Positions 37,457 through 46,436 of a stretch of DNA of 64,000 nt are shown piece after piece. The notes beneath the pieces were generated by a model, which worked only from the letters and a program-made list of their open reading frames with translations, was not told where the DNA came from and searched no databases. The translations under genes were made by a program, and so were the position numbers. Each line of letters begins with the position of its first letter. Within the stretch, counting starts at the first letter, position 1. The stretch is from UBA668 sp041394605 (GTDB lineage: Bacteria; Actinomycetota; Acidimicrobiia; Acidimicrobiales; Ilumatobacteraceae), in assembly GCA_041394605.1 (NCBI GenBank), contig JAWKHX010000011.1, positions 1 through 64,000 of the forward strand, read 5' to 3'.

Positions 37457-38824
37457 GTGAGCGGGCTGCGCGACACCACCATCGACCGGTTGACCACGCT
37501 GGCCGCGGCCACTGCGGCCGAGTACCGCTGCCCGAGCCTCTCGTGGGGTGTGGTGCGTGGCGGCGAGGTGGTGGCCCACAGCGGCACACCGGGCACCGTG
37601 TTCCGCATCGCGTCGATGACGAAGAGCTTCACCACCGCGGCGGTGCTCGCCCTGCGCGACGAGGGGGTGCTGGCGCTGGACACGCCCGTGCGCGAGTACG
37701 CGCCGGAACTGGCATCCGTCGCCGGCCCGGCGGGGTCGGCGGCCATCACCCTGCGCCACCTCCTGTCGATGACCTCCGGTCTGGCCACCGACGACGCCTG
37801 GGCGGACCGCCACCTGGACATCGACGAAACGTCGATCGACCGGGTGTACGCAGCCGGCCCGACGTTCGCCCACCGGCCGGGCAGCGCCTACGAGTACAGC
37901 AACCTCGGCTTCGCCATGATCGGCAGGGTGGTGCGCCGGGTCACCGGGCGCCCGGTGCAGGCCCAAGTGGAGGACCGCCTGCTGGGGCCGCTGGGCCTCA
38001 ACCGCACCACGTGGGTGCAGCCGGATCACCCGGACTGGGCCCGCCCCCACCGGGTGGTGGACGGCCTGTCCGTGCCGGAGGGCACGCCCCTGCTGGGCGA
38101 CGGCGAGATGGCGCCGATGGGCGGCCTGTGGAGTTGCGTCACGGACCTGGCCCGCTGGGTGGCCTGGTTCGACGAGGCCGTCAGCCGGCCCGACGCCACC
38201 GACTGGGTGGGCCTGTCTCCCGCCTCGCGCCGCGAGATGCAGCGGGTCAACACGTACATCGGCGCCACCACGGTGGCCGGGCGCACCAGCCCTGCAGGTT
38301 ACGGCTTCGGCCTGAACCTGCGCGACGACGCCGAACTGGGCACCGTCGTGGCCCACGCCGGGGGCCTGCCCGGCTACGGCAGCAACATGCGCTGGATCAG
38401 CGGAACGGGCACCGGGGCCATCGCCCTGGCCAACACCACCTACGCCCCGATGAGCGTGCTGACCCTGCAGATGCTGGCGGCGCTGCACGAGGAGGGCGAA
38501 GTGCCGGCGCGGCCGGGACCCGACGCGTCCGCGTTCGAAGCCCGCTGCCGGGCGCTGGTGGACCTGCTGAACTCCTGGTCGGACGATGCCGCCCACCGCC
38601 TGTTCGCCGACAACATGGAACCGGACGACCCGTTCCCGCGCCGAGCGGCCGCTGCCGCCGCGCTGGTGGAACGCCACGGGCGGATCTCCGTGGTGGCCGT
38701 CCACCCCGCATCGGCCACCATGGGCACGGTGGAGGTGCAGGGGCGCCTGGCCCCGTTCCGCATCCTCGTGGAACTGGCGCCGCTGGCGGGCGCACCGGTG
38801 CAGCACTACAGCGTGCGCGGCTGA
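37457..38824 (+). CDS. serine hydrolase of the beta-lactamase (class C/penicillin-binding) family
   Basis: Serine beta-lactamase-fold hydrolase of 455 residues without a signal peptide. Catalytic motifs are SMTK (SxxK, ~54-57), YSN (YxN, ~152-154), and HAGGLPG near ~302 in the HxG/KTG position. The C-terminal ~120 residues form an additional domain (FRILVELAPLAGAP near the end). Such proteins act as esterases, D-amino peptidases or beta-lactamase homologues in the cytoplasm. Probably cotranscribed with thrH. Confidence 0.85.
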   Translation: MSGLRDTTIDRLTTLAAATAAEYRCPSLSWGVVRGGEVVAHSGTPGTVFRIASMTKSFTTAAVLALRDEGVLALDTPVREYAPELASVAGPAGSAAITLRHLLSMTSGLATDDAWADRHLDIDETSIDRVYAAGPTFAHRPGSAYEYSNLGFAMIGRVVRRVTGRPVQAQVEDRLLGPLGLNRTTWVQPDHPDWARPHRVVDGLSVPEGTPLLGDGEMAPMGGLWSCVTDLARWVAWFDEAVSRPDATDWVGLSPASRREMQRVNTYIGATTVAGRTSPAGYGFGLNLRDDAELGTVVAHAGGLPGYGSNMRWISGTGTGAIALANTTYAPMSVLTLQMLAALHEEGEVPARPGPDASAFEARCRALVDLLNSWSDDAAHRLFADNMEPDDPFPRRAAAAAALVERHGRISVVAVHPASATMGTVEVQGRLAPFRILVELAPLAGAPVQHYSVRG

Positions 38825-38828
38825 GCCG

Positions 38829-39626
38829 TCACAGCTCGCCGAGCGCCAGCATCCCCAAGGTGGTGGACAGGTCCACCACGTCGTCGAGCACGTCGAAGTG
38901 GTGGCGCCCGGTGCACTCCAGTTCGATCACCGAGGTCAACCCGCCGGCGCGGAGGTGGGCGGCGTACTCGCGGCTCTGGGCCTTGAAGGCGTCGGTGTCC
39001 GAGTCGCCCCAGGTGACCAGGGTCTCGGCGGCGCCGCGGACGGGCAGCAACTGGGGGCTGCGAGCCTCGGCCGAGCCGGCGTCCAGACCGAGTGGCTCGT
39101 TCACGGTGGTCTGCAGCAGGGGCCGCAGGTCGTACACACCGCTGACCAGGACCACCCTGGCCACCGGCACCGGCGGCTCCTCCACCAGCGCCACCATCGC
39201 CGCCAAATGGGCACCGGCGGAGTGCCCGGCCAGCAGGACCGGCCCATGACCGCCGTTCGCCGCGGCGACCGCAGCAGCCACCGCCGCCAGTTCGCGAGTG
39301 CATTCGGCAACCATGCCGGGGATGGTGCCGGCCGGGGCGATGGTGTACTCCAGGCTGGCGAACGACCACCCGAGATCGGTCACGGGTGGGGCCAGGTACA
39401 GGGCGTCGAGCGCCGACATCAACTGCCAGTAGCCGCCGTGGATCGCCACGAAGAGCGGGCCGCCGGGGGCGCCGGGCACCACCAGCGAACCCCCCGGCGT
39501 GCGGGTGAGCCGGGGGCCGAACTCGTGGGCTGCGGCCTGGCCGGCGGCCCGGTAGCGGGCGACGTGAGGGTCGGCCGACCCTCCGGCTCGTGAGCTGGGC
39601 GAATACTCCCGTTCCAGGTCGGTCAT
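38829..39626 (-). CDS. alpha/beta hydrolase, kynurenine formamidase-like
   Basis: Hydrolase of 265 residues. HGGYW (~79-83) is the oxyanion-hole motif of the arylformamidase/kynurenine formamidase group; the nucleophile is in GHSAGAH (~147-153), the acid probably WGDSDTD, and the histidine in GRHHFDVLDD near the C-terminus. ATG 39626 is six bases downstream of a TACAGT box, so the message is probably leaderless. No other tryptophan-degradation gene is nearby; a general carboxylesterase is the alternative. The 3' end faces the serine hydrolase, four bases apart. Confidence 0.75.
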   Translation of the reverse strand: MTDLEREYSPSSRAGGSADPHVARYRAAGQAAAHEFGPRLTRTPGGSLVVPGAPGGPLFVAIHGGYWQLMSALDALYLAPPVTDLGWSFASLEYTIAPAGTIPGMVAECTRELAAVAAAVAAANGGHGPVLLAGHSAGAHLAAMVALVEEPPVPVARVVLVSGVYDLRPLLQTTVNEPLGLDAGSAEARSPQLLPVRGAAETLVTWGDSDTDAFKAQSREYAAHLRAGGLTSVIELECTGRHHFDVLDDVVDLSTTLGMLALGEL

Positions 39627-39632
39627 GACCCC

Positions 39633-39638
39633 ACTGTA
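39633..39638 (-). promoter_or_regulatory. -10 box TACAGT, leaderless promoter of the formamidase-like gene
   Basis: Minus-strand TACAGT, six bases before ATG 39626. Confidence 0.5.
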
Positions 39639-39716
39639 GAAGGCGCAACTCCGTAGGGACTTTGGTCCTGCGCGCGTGTGGTCGCCCGCCCCTGCCTGGG
39701 GCAACAGGCCCACCGT

Positions 39717-39722
39717 TAGGTT
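39717..39722 (+). promoter_or_regulatory. -10 box TAGGTT, leaderless promoter of the fasciclin gene
   Basis: TAGGTT seven bases before GTG 39730; the spacing supports this start over the in-frame GTG at 39736. Confidence 0.4.
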
Positions 39723-39729
39723 GGCCAAC

Positions 39730-40779
39730 GTGTTCGTGACAAATCAGCAGCAGTCTCCCACCCGTCGGTTTGCCGTGCGGGCGGTCGCCATGGTCAGCCT
39801 CGTTGCACTCGGCGCCGCCGCATGCTCCGACGACAGCAACGATGCGGTCACCACGACGGCTCCCCCCACCACCGCTGCGCCCACCACCGTGGCCGGCGGC
39901 GACAGCACCGAGGTCACCTTCGCCCCGCCGAGCTCGCTCGACGTCACCCCCATGGGCGACATCGTCGCCACCGCCCTCACGGGCCATGTGTTCACCGAGC
40001 TCGCCGGCCTGGTGGTGGATGCCGGCCTGGTGGACACGCTGCGCGGCGGCCCCTTCACAGTCTTCGCCCCCACCGACGACGCGTTCGACAAGATCCCCGT
40101 GCCCATGCTGCACATGGTGCAGGACTTCGACGGAAACGGTGATGGCACGCCAGACCTGCTGGCCACGGTGCTCACCCACCACGTGCTCGCCGGCAACTAC
40201 GCCCCCGAGGACCTCGTGGCCGGCGAGTACGAGACGGTGGCCGGCACCACGGTCACCATCACCGAAGTCGACGGGATGAAGTACGTGGACGGCGCCCCCA
40301 TCGGCGCCGCCGTGCAGGCCACCAACGGGTACGTGTACGTGATGAACGACGTGCTGGTGCCGGCCATCGGCGACATCCCGACGATCGCCACCACCTTCAC
40401 CTGCTGCTTCGAGACGCTGGTCGCCCTGCTGGTGCAGGCCGATCTGGTGGACGCGCTCACCGCCGACGGCCCGTTCACGGTCTTCGCCCCGATGGACGCC
40501 GCCTTCGGCAAGCTCGACGAGGCCACGGTCAACGCCGTCACCTCCGACAACGCCCTGCTCACCACGGTCCTCACCCACCATGTGGTGGTCGGGAAGTACA
40601 ACCTCGACCAGCTCACCGACGGCATGGAGTTGGAGACCCTGGCCGGCGACACGCTCACCGTGAGCGTGGACGACCAGGGCGTCGTCTCCATCGACGGCTA
40701 CCCGGTGGCCGTCGGCAACGTGCAGGCCACCAACGGCGTCATCCATGTGATGGGTGACGTGCTGGTGCCGGAGGGCTGA
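39730..40779 (+). CDS. lipoprotein with two fasciclin (FAS1) domains
   Basis: Cell-surface adhesion-type lipoprotein of 349 residues. The signal ends in the lipobox LGAAAC (~34), followed by a Thr/Pro linker. Two FAS1 repeats follow: GPFTVFAPTDDAFDKIP with TVLTHHVLAGNY (~80-200), and GPFTVFAPMDAAFGKLD with TVLTHHVVVGKY (~210-349), each ending with ATNGYVYVMNDVLVP or ATNGVIHVMGDVLVP. FAS1 proteins mediate adhesion or matrix contacts. It is a single-gene unit with a hairpin downstream. Confidence 0.9.
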   Translation: MFVTNQQQSPTRRFAVRAVAMVSLVALGAAACSDDSNDAVTTTAPPTTAAPTTVAGGDSTEVTFAPPSSLDVTPMGDIVATALTGHVFTELAGLVVDAGLVDTLRGGPFTVFAPTDDAFDKIPVPMLHMVQDFDGNGDGTPDLLATVLTHHVLAGNYAPEDLVAGEYETVAGTTVTITEVDGMKYVDGAPIGAAVQATNGYVYVMNDVLVPAIGDIPTIATTFTCCFETLVALLVQADLVDALTADGPFTVFAPMDAAFGKLDEATVNAVTSDNALLTTVLTHHVVVGKYNLDQLTDGMELETLAGDTLTVSVDDQGVVSIDGYPVAVGNVQATNGVIHVMGDVLVPEG

Positions 40780-40833
40780 GCACGACCACGACCGCACTGC
40801 GGTCGCCACACGTTCGTGGCGGGCGGCATGGCG

Positions 40834-40869
40834 GGCACCCGAGGAGTCGGCGGATTCGACTCGGGTGCC
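40834..40869 (+). terminator. hairpin downstream of fasciclin gene
   Basis: GGCACCCGAG (40834-40843) pairs perfectly with CTCGGGTGCC (40860-40869). A smaller perfect hairpin CGACCGC/GCGGTCG lies at 40789-40805, directly after the stop. Confidence 0.55.
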
Positions 40870-40987
40870 GCCGCCGCCCGCCGCTTCGCGTCCGTGTCAC
40901 CATTTCCGGGTCTGCCTCGTCCAACACATCGGCGGTGGCCCCACCGCTGCGCCGGTTCCCCGCCGGCGCCTCGAGAAGGAGCAGTAC

Positions 40988-41206
40988 ATGAAGGTCAACA
41001 TGGGTCCCACGGACCGGAAGATCCGCGCGTTCGTCGTCGCACCGGTCCTCATCATCCTGGCGATCATCGTCGGCGCCGGCAGCGTCGGCGGGATCATCCT
41101 TCTTGCACTGGCGGCCATCATGCTGGCCACGGCCGCAATGAAGTCCTGCCCGCTCTACCTGCCGTTCGGGCTCAACACGTGCAAGGTGAAGAGCGCCAAG
41201 GGCTGA
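40988..41206 (+). CDS. small YgaP/DUF2892-like membrane protein
   Basis: Protein of 72 residues with two transmembrane helices (FVVAPVLIILAIIVGAG, then IILLALAAIMLATAAM) and the conserved end SCPLYLPFGLNTC, typical of DUF2892 proteins. The N-terminal NMGPTDRKIR also fits the family. GAGAAGGAG lies about seven bases before ATG 40988. It is followed at once by the ECF sigma/anti-sigma gene, so the two may be coexpressed. Family function is unknown; some members are fused to rhodaneses. Confidence 0.85.
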   Translation: MKVNMGPTDRKIRAFVVAPVLIILAIIVGAGSVGGIILLALAAIMLATAAMKSCPLYLPFGLNTCKVKSAKG

Positions 41207-41229
41207 CCCTCGCGGCGCTCAGCACGGCG

Positions 41230-42009
41230 GTGGCCGAGGCCACGCCCGTGCTGTTCGCCGCGGCGCGCCGCTTCGCACCCACGCCGCAAGCGGCGGAGGA
41301 CCTGGTGCAGGAGACCGTCCTGCGGGCCGTGGAGCGTCGGGGCACCTTCCGGGGCGACTCGTCGCCCGCCACCTGGCTGCACCGGATCCTGTGGAACCTG
41401 GCGATCGATCAGGCCCGCCGCGGCGACCGCGAGTTGCTGGTGGCGGATGTGGAGGATCGCTGGAGGGACGACCGCTTCTTCACCAGCCCTGCCGTCGTCG
41501 CCGAACAGGCAGCCGACGCCGATCGGCTGCGTGATGCCCTGGTGCGCCTTCCGTTCATCTACCGCAGTGCCGTCGTGCTGCACGACTCGCTCGGCTGGAC
41601 CCACCCGGAGATCGCCGAGCGGCTGGGCATCACCGTGGACACCGCCAAGCAGCGGGTCCACCGCGGCCGCATGCTGCTGACCACTGCCCTCGCCGAGGCG
41701 GCGGAACGGCGGCATGCCACGAAGGGAGCATCCATGCGCTGCTGGGACGCACGCACGCAGGTCGGCGACTACCTGGACGGCGCGCTCGACGCCCATGCGG
41801 CCGCCCAACTTGAAGCCCATCTCGCCGGCTGCCCCACGTGCCCGCCGCTCTACGCGTCGTTGGTGGGAGCGACCGATGCGTTGGGCCGATGGCGCGATGC
41901 CGACACCACCGTGCCGCCGGCGCTGGCCGGACGGATTGCGGCCGCGCTGACCACGCCGCCGGGTGAGGCGGCCGGGGCCGCGCGGATCAGGCGTCGGCCA
42001 GGCTCTTGA
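41230..42009 (+). CDS. ECF sigma factor fused in frame to a zinc-finger anti-sigma domain
   Basis: One uninterrupted frame of 259 residues. Residues ~1-160 are an ECF sigma factor (region 2 AAEDLVQETVLRAVERR and ATWLHRILWNLAIDQARR; region 4 LPFIYRSAVVLHDSLGWTHPEIAE). From ~169 the sequence becomes a zf-HC2 anti-sigma domain: MRCWDARTQVGDYLDGALDA, then LEAHLAGCPTCPPLYASL with the His-x3-Cys-x2-Cys zinc motif. ATG 41734 at the junction has GAAGGGAG upstream, so the anti-sigma part may also be made separately. GTG 41230 is the likely start. The last 23 bases overlap the opposing cytochrome gene. Confidence 0.75.
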   Translation: MAEATPVLFAAARRFAPTPQAAEDLVQETVLRAVERRGTFRGDSSPATWLHRILWNLAIDQARRGDRELLVADVEDRWRDDRFFTSPAVVAEQAADADRLRDALVRLPFIYRSAVVLHDSLGWTHPEIAERLGITVDTAKQRVHRGRMLLTTALAEAAERRHATKGASMRCWDARTQVGDYLDGALDAHAAAQLEAHLAGCPTCPPLYASLVGATDALGRWRDADTTVPPALAGRIAAALTTPPGEAAGAARIRRRPGS

Positions 42010-42361
42010 TGTACTCGATGATCTTCTCGAGGTCCTCGGCGGTGACATTGGGGTTCACCGGCATCGGCACGGTGACGCCCTGGGGAATCTGGGCGCCGGG
42101 GTTGATCACCGACGTGCGCAGGTATTCGTCGTCCACCACCACGGTGGACCCGTCCTGCAAGGTGACGGTGGAGCCGTAGAGCCCCTTCCACGCCGGCCCG
42201 GTGCCACCTTCGCCGTTCTGCCCGTGGCAGCTCAGGCAGGCGTATTGGCGGGCCAGCGTCTGGCCTTCCGGGTCGCGTTCCGAGCCCTGGCCACATGACG
42301 CCAGCACGGTGACAGCCGCCGCGAGCGCACCCGCGGCAATGAGACGAAGATCCACACGCAC
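41987..42361 (-). CDS. cytochrome c lipoprotein (cytochrome oxidase-type domain)
   Basis: Mono-heme c-type cytochrome of 124 residues. The signal peptide ends in a lipobox (LASC, ~20-23). The heme site is CLSCH (~42-46) and the distal methionine is probably in TVPMPVN. The segment GPAWKGLYGSTVTLQDGSTV resembles the cytochrome c domain fused to subunit II of caa3-type oxidases, so this may donate electrons to a terminal oxidase. Located on the outer face of the membrane. Confidence 0.85.
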   Translation of the reverse strand: MRVDLRLIAAGALAAAVTVLASCGQGSERDPEGQTLARQYACLSCHGQNGEGGTGPAWKGLYGSTVTLQDGSTVVVDDEYLRTSVINPGAQIPQGVTVPMPVNPNVTAEDLEKIIEYIKSLADA

Positions 42362-42441
42362 GGCACCATCGTTCCACGGCGGAGGGGTCGCCGGAAATCA
42401 AGTGGCACCCGTCACCGGCGGTGCCATGCTGGCAGGCGGCC

Positions 42442-45400
42442 ATGGACTCCACCGCACCCTCCGACGCGCCCGCCGAGGGCACCGCCTCGGCCACCCGGCG
42501 CGCCGCCACCCTGGAGACCCTGCGCGCCCGTGGCGCGCTCGTCTGCCCACCAGGGCTGCCGCTCGCCGAGCGGCGCGACGATCTGCTGGCCGCGCTGCGC
42601 GACCACCAGGTGGTGGTGGTTGCCGGCGAGACCGGTTCGGGCAAGAGCACCCAGCTGCCCAAGCTGTGCCTGGAGATCGGGCGCGGGGTGCACGGCCTGA
42701 TCGGCCACACCCAGCCACGCCGGGTGGCGGCACGCACCATCGCCGAGCGGGTGGCGTTCGAGGTGGGCACTCCGCTGGGCAGCACCGTCGGCTACTCCGT
42801 GCGGTTCACCGACGTGATCGGTGAGGACACCATGGTGCGGGTGATGACCGATGGCATCCTGCTGACGGAGATCCAGCGCGACCGCATGCTGCGCCGCTAC
42901 GACACGATCATCATCGACGAGGCCCACGAGCGCAGCCTCAACATCGACTTCCTGCTCGGCTACCTCCGCCAACTGCTGCCCCGCCGGCCGGACCTGAAGC
43001 TGGTGATCACCAGCGCCACCATCGACACCGAGCGCTTCGCCGAGCACTTCGGCACCGACGGGGTGCCCGCACCCGTGGTGGAGGTCAGTGGACGCACGTA
43101 CCCGGTGGAAGTGCGCTACCGGCCGTACGGTGCAGCGGCCGGCTGGAACGACGACGACCGTCTGGACGACGGCGACCCGGGCGACGAGGCGCCGGGTCGT
43201 GGGCGCGGCCGACCCCGCACGGAGGACACCGACGAACGCGACCAGGTGCAGGCCGTCATCGACGCCGTGGCCGAACTGGCCGACCCCGCGCAGGGCGGTG
43301 GGCCCGGCGACGTGCTGGTGTTCCTCAGCGGCGAGCGGGAGATCCACGACACCGCCGACGCGCTGCGCCGCGACGCCACCGAACGGTTCCGCCAGTTGGA
43401 GGTGCTGCCCCTCTACGCCCGGCTGTCGGCGCCCGAGCAGCACCGCATCTTCCAGCCCCACCAGGGGCGCCGGGTGGTGCTGGCCACCAATGTCGCCGAG
43501 ACGTCGCTCACCGTGCCGGGCGTGCGCTACGTGGTGGACGCCGGCACCGCCCGCGTCAGCCGCTACAGCCATCGCCTGAAGGTGCAGCGCCTGCCGATCG
43601 AGCCGGTGTCGCAGGCGTCGGCCAACCAGCGCGCCGGCCGCTGCGGGCGTGTCGCGCCGGGCATCTGCATCCGCCTCTACCCGGAGGACGACTTCGCCAC
43701 CCGGCCGGAGTTCACCGAGCCGGAGATCCTGCGCACCAACCTGGCCTCGGTCATCCTGCAGATGACCGCGCTGGGGCTGGGCGACGTGGCGGCCTTCCCC
43801 TTCCTCGACCCACCGGACCCGCGGGCCGTGCGCGACGGCTACGGCCTGCTGGAGGAACTTGGCGCGCTGGAGCCACCGGACCCGGAGGGGCGGCGCCGGC
43901 TCACCGCCGTCGGCCGGCGACTGGCCCGCCTGCCGGTGGACCCCCGCCTCGGCAGGATGGTGCTGGAGGCGGACCGGCTGGGCTGTGTGCGCGACGTGAT
44001 GATCATCGCCAGCGCGCTGAGCATCCAGGACGTGCGCGAGCGACCGGCCGAGCACCGCGGCACGGCGGACGAGATGCACCGCCGGTTCGAGGTGCCGGGC
44101 AGCGACTTCCTGGCGTACGTGAAGCTCTGGGACCACCTCCGCGAGCAGCAGCAGGCGCTCAGCGGCAACCAGTTCCGCAAGCTGTGCCGCACCGAGTTCC
44201 TCCACTACCTGCGGGTCCGCGAGTGGATGGACCTGTACAGCCAGTTGCGCCAGGTGGCCGGGCAGGTGGGGGTGCGCTCGGCCAAGGCCGGGCGGTCGGC
44301 AATGGAGGCCCACCCGGACCATGTGCACCAGGCGTTGATGAGCGGGCTGCTCAGCCACCTCGGCATGCGCGACGGCACCACTCGGGAGTACCGCGGCGCG
44401 CACGGCTCCAAGTTCATGGTGTCGCCCGGTTCGGTGGTGGCCAGGTCGCTGCCGCGCTGGGTGATGGCCGCCGAACTGGTGGAGACGTCGCGGCTGTGGG
44501 GCCGGGTGGTGGCCGGCGTGGAGCCGGAGTGGGCGGAGCAGTTGGCGCCGCATTTGGTCCGCCGCTCGTACGGCGAGCCGTGGTGGGACGAACGGCGCGC
44601 CGGCGCGGTGTGCCGCGAGACGGTCACGCTCCTCGGGCTGCAGATCACCAACCGGGTCGTCGGCTACGACCGGGTGGACCCCGCGGAGGCGCGGGCGATG
44701 TTCATCCGCACCGCACTCGTGGAGGACGACTGGCAGACCCACCAGAAGGCCGTGCTGGCCAACCGCGAGTTCCTCCGCGACCTGGCGGCGATGGCCGAGC
44801 GGATGCGCCGCGCGGACGTGGTGGACGAGGCCGCCGTGTTCGCCTTCTACGACGCCCGCGTCGCGCCGTCGGTGGTCAGCGGCCGCCACTTCGACCGCTG
44901 GTGGAAGGACGCCCGCCGTACGGATCCCGATCTGCTGACGATGCGGCTGGAGCACTTCGCCGGCGCCCGCGGTGCCATCGATCCCGACGGCTTCCCCACC
45001 GTGTGGCGTCAGGGTGCGCTGGAACTGGCCGTCACCTACCGCTTCGACCCGGGATCGGCGCTGGACGGGGCCACCGTGCACGTGCCGCTGGCCGCGCTGA
45101 ATCAGGTGGGGCCGGACGGCTTCGACTGGGGTGTACCCGGGTTCCGCGAGGACCTCGTGGACGCGCTGGTGCGCTCGCTGCCCAAGGAGTACCGGCGGGA
45201 ACTCACACCGATGAACGAGGTCGTCGTCGCAGTCGGGGCCCGGTTGGGCCGGCCCGAGGCGTGGGAGGACGGCACGTCCATCGCCGCCGCGCTGGCCACC
45301 GTGGTGCACGAGGTCAGTGGGGTGCGAGTGCCGTCGAACGCGTTCGACGCCGCCCGAGTGCCCGCCCACCTGCGGATCACGTTCTCGGTGGACGACGAGG

Positions 45401-46353
45401 GTGGCCGGTCGCTGGGCCACGGCAAGGAGCTCGCGGAGCTGCAGGAGCAGCTGGGGCCGAGGGTGCGCGCCGCGATCGCCCGGTCGATGCCGATCGAGGA
45501 GCGCACCGGCATCACGGCGTGGGATGTCGGCGACCTGCCGCGCACGGTCGAGACGACGCGGGATGGCGTGCCCGTGCGCGGCTACCCGGCCCTGCTGGAC
45601 GACGGCGACAGTGTGCGCATCCGGGTGCTCACCGACGAGGGGTTGCAGCGCCGGGTGCAGCACGGAGGAGTGCGTCGACTGCTGCTGCTGGCCGTCCCGG
45701 TGGGCAACCGGGCGGTGGACGCCGACCTCACCAACGAGCGCTGCCTGGCCATCGCCAGGGCCGGGTTCGACCTCGGCGAGTTGCGGGCCGACAGCCTGCT
45801 GGCGGCGGCAGACCGTGTGGTGTCCAACGCGGTGGAGGTTCCGTTCACATCGGACGCGTTCGACGCGCTGGTGGCGGTGGCTCGTGCGGAACTGCCGGTG
45901 CGCGCCGCTCGGGCGATGCGCCTGGCCGCCGACGTGTTGGCCGCCGCAGCGTCGGCCGAGGCCCGGCTGGAGCGGCTGGTGGCGCCCGGCGTGCAGACCT
46001 CGGCGGACGACGCCCGCGCCCATCTGCGGCGGCTGGTGCGGCCGGGCTTCGTGGCTTCCACCGGCACGGCCAGGATGAAGGACCTCGTGCGCTACGTGCA
46101 GGCCATCGACCACCGCCTGGCCAAGCTGCCGGAGGACCCCCACCGCGATGCAGCCCGGCTGCGCGAGGTGGCCGCGCTGGAGGCCCGCTACACCGCTGCC
46201 CTGCGGCGGATGGGCCGCCATGTGCCGCCCGAGGCCGGCGAAGTGGGCTGGCTGCTGGAGGAGTTGCGGGTGGCCACGTTCGCCCAGCAACTGGGCGCCG
46301 CGAAGGGCACCAGCGTCGCCAGGGTGGCCAAGGCCATCGCCACCCTCCCCTGA
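42442..46353 (+). CDS. hrpA: ATP-dependent RNA helicase HrpA
   Basis: DEAH-box RNA helicase of about 1303 residues, the length of HrpA. Motifs: Walker A GETGSGKS (~62-69), IGHTQPRRVAARTIAERV, DEAH (~159-162), SAT, TNVAETSLTVPGVRYVVD and motif VI NQRAGRCGRV (~395-404). The helicase-associated OB region follows, and the long C-terminus matches the HrpA-specific DUF3418 domain (e.g. ITAWDVGDLPR, YPALLDDGDSVRIRV). The frame is open from GTG 42421; ATG 42442 is taken as start. HrpA rescues or remodels stalled ribosomes and mRNPs in E. coli. Single-gene unit. Confidence 0.95.
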   Translation: MDSTAPSDAPAEGTASATRRAATLETLRARGALVCPPGLPLAERRDDLLAALRDHQVVVVAGETGSGKSTQLPKLCLEIGRGVHGLIGHTQPRRVAARTIAERVAFEVGTPLGSTVGYSVRFTDVIGEDTMVRVMTDGILLTEIQRDRMLRRYDTIIIDEAHERSLNIDFLLGYLRQLLPRRPDLKLVITSATIDTERFAEHFGTDGVPAPVVEVSGRTYPVEVRYRPYGAAAGWNDDDRLDDGDPGDEAPGRGRGRPRTEDTDERDQVQAVIDAVAELADPAQGGGPGDVLVFLSGEREIHDTADALRRDATERFRQLEVLPLYARLSAPEQHRIFQPHQGRRVVLATNVAETSLTVPGVRYVVDAGTARVSRYSHRLKVQRLPIEPVSQASANQRAGRCGRVAPGICIRLYPEDDFATRPEFTEPEILRTNLASVILQMTALGLGDVAAFPFLDPPDPRAVRDGYGLLEELGALEPPDPEGRRRLTAVGRRLARLPVDPRLGRMVLEADRLGCVRDVMIIASALSIQDVRERPAEHRGTADEMHRRFEVPGSDFLAYVKLWDHLREQQQALSGNQFRKLCRTEFLHYLRVREWMDLYSQLRQVAGQVGVRSAKAGRSAMEAHPDHVHQALMSGLLSHLGMRDGTTREYRGAHGSKFMVSPGSVVARSLPRWVMAAELVETSRLWGRVVAGVEPEWAEQLAPHLVRRSYGEPWWDERRAGAVCRETVTLLGLQITNRVVGYDRVDPAEARAMFIRTALVEDDWQTHQKAVLANREFLRDLAAMAERMRRADVVDEAAVFAFYDARVAPSVVSGRHFDRWWKDARRTDPDLLTMRLEHFAGARGAIDPDGFPTVWRQGALELAVTYRFDPGSALDGATVHVPLAALNQVGPDGFDWGVPGFREDLVDALVRSLPKEYRRELTPMNEVVVAVGARLGRPEAWEDGTSIAAALATVVHEVSGVRVPSNAFDAARVPAHLRITFSVDDEGGRSLGHGKELAELQEQLGPRVRAAIARSMPIEERTGITAWDVGDLPRTVETTRDGVPVRGYPALLDDGDSVRIRVLTDEGLQRRVQHGGVRRLLLLAVPVGNRAVDADLTNERCLAIARAGFDLGELRADSLLAAADRVVSNAVEVPFTSDAFDALVAVARAELPVRAARAMRLAADVLAAAASAEARLERLVAPGVQTSADDARAHLRRLVRPGFVASTGTARMKDLVRYVQAIDHRLAKLPEDPHRDAARLREVAALEARYTAALRRMGRHVPPEAGEVGWLLEELRVATFAQQLGAAKGTSVARVAKAIATLP

Positions 46354-46378
46354 CCGCTTCCCCCCTCCCCCCCCCGGG

Positions 46379-46425
46379 CAAGTTGGCGTTCAGGTGCGGT
46401 CCTACCGCATCTCACCGCCAACTTG
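46379..46425. terminator. two-tier hairpin between convergent genes
   Basis: Outer stem CAAGTTGGCG (46379-46388) / CGCCAACTTG (46416-46425), perfect 10 bp; inner stem AGGTGCGGT (46392-46400) / ACCGCATCT (46404-46412) with one wobble pair. A C-rich tract (46361-46375) precedes it. It lies between hrpA and the methyltransferase 3' ends, so it probably terminates both. Confidence 0.65.
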
Positions 46426-46436
46426 GGGCGACGGGG

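Noticed and set aside
40789..40805. Small hairpin considered as a riboswitch or regulatory RNA element
   Set aside because: Only a 7-bp stem right after a stop codon, with no conserved loop; a terminator component is a simpler reading.
42412..46290. A 1292-residue open frame on the minus strand
   Set aside because: It is antisense to hrpA. The product is dominated by Gly/Ala/His/Arg/Val low-complexity sequence typical of mirror frames in GC-rich coding DNA, with no motifs.
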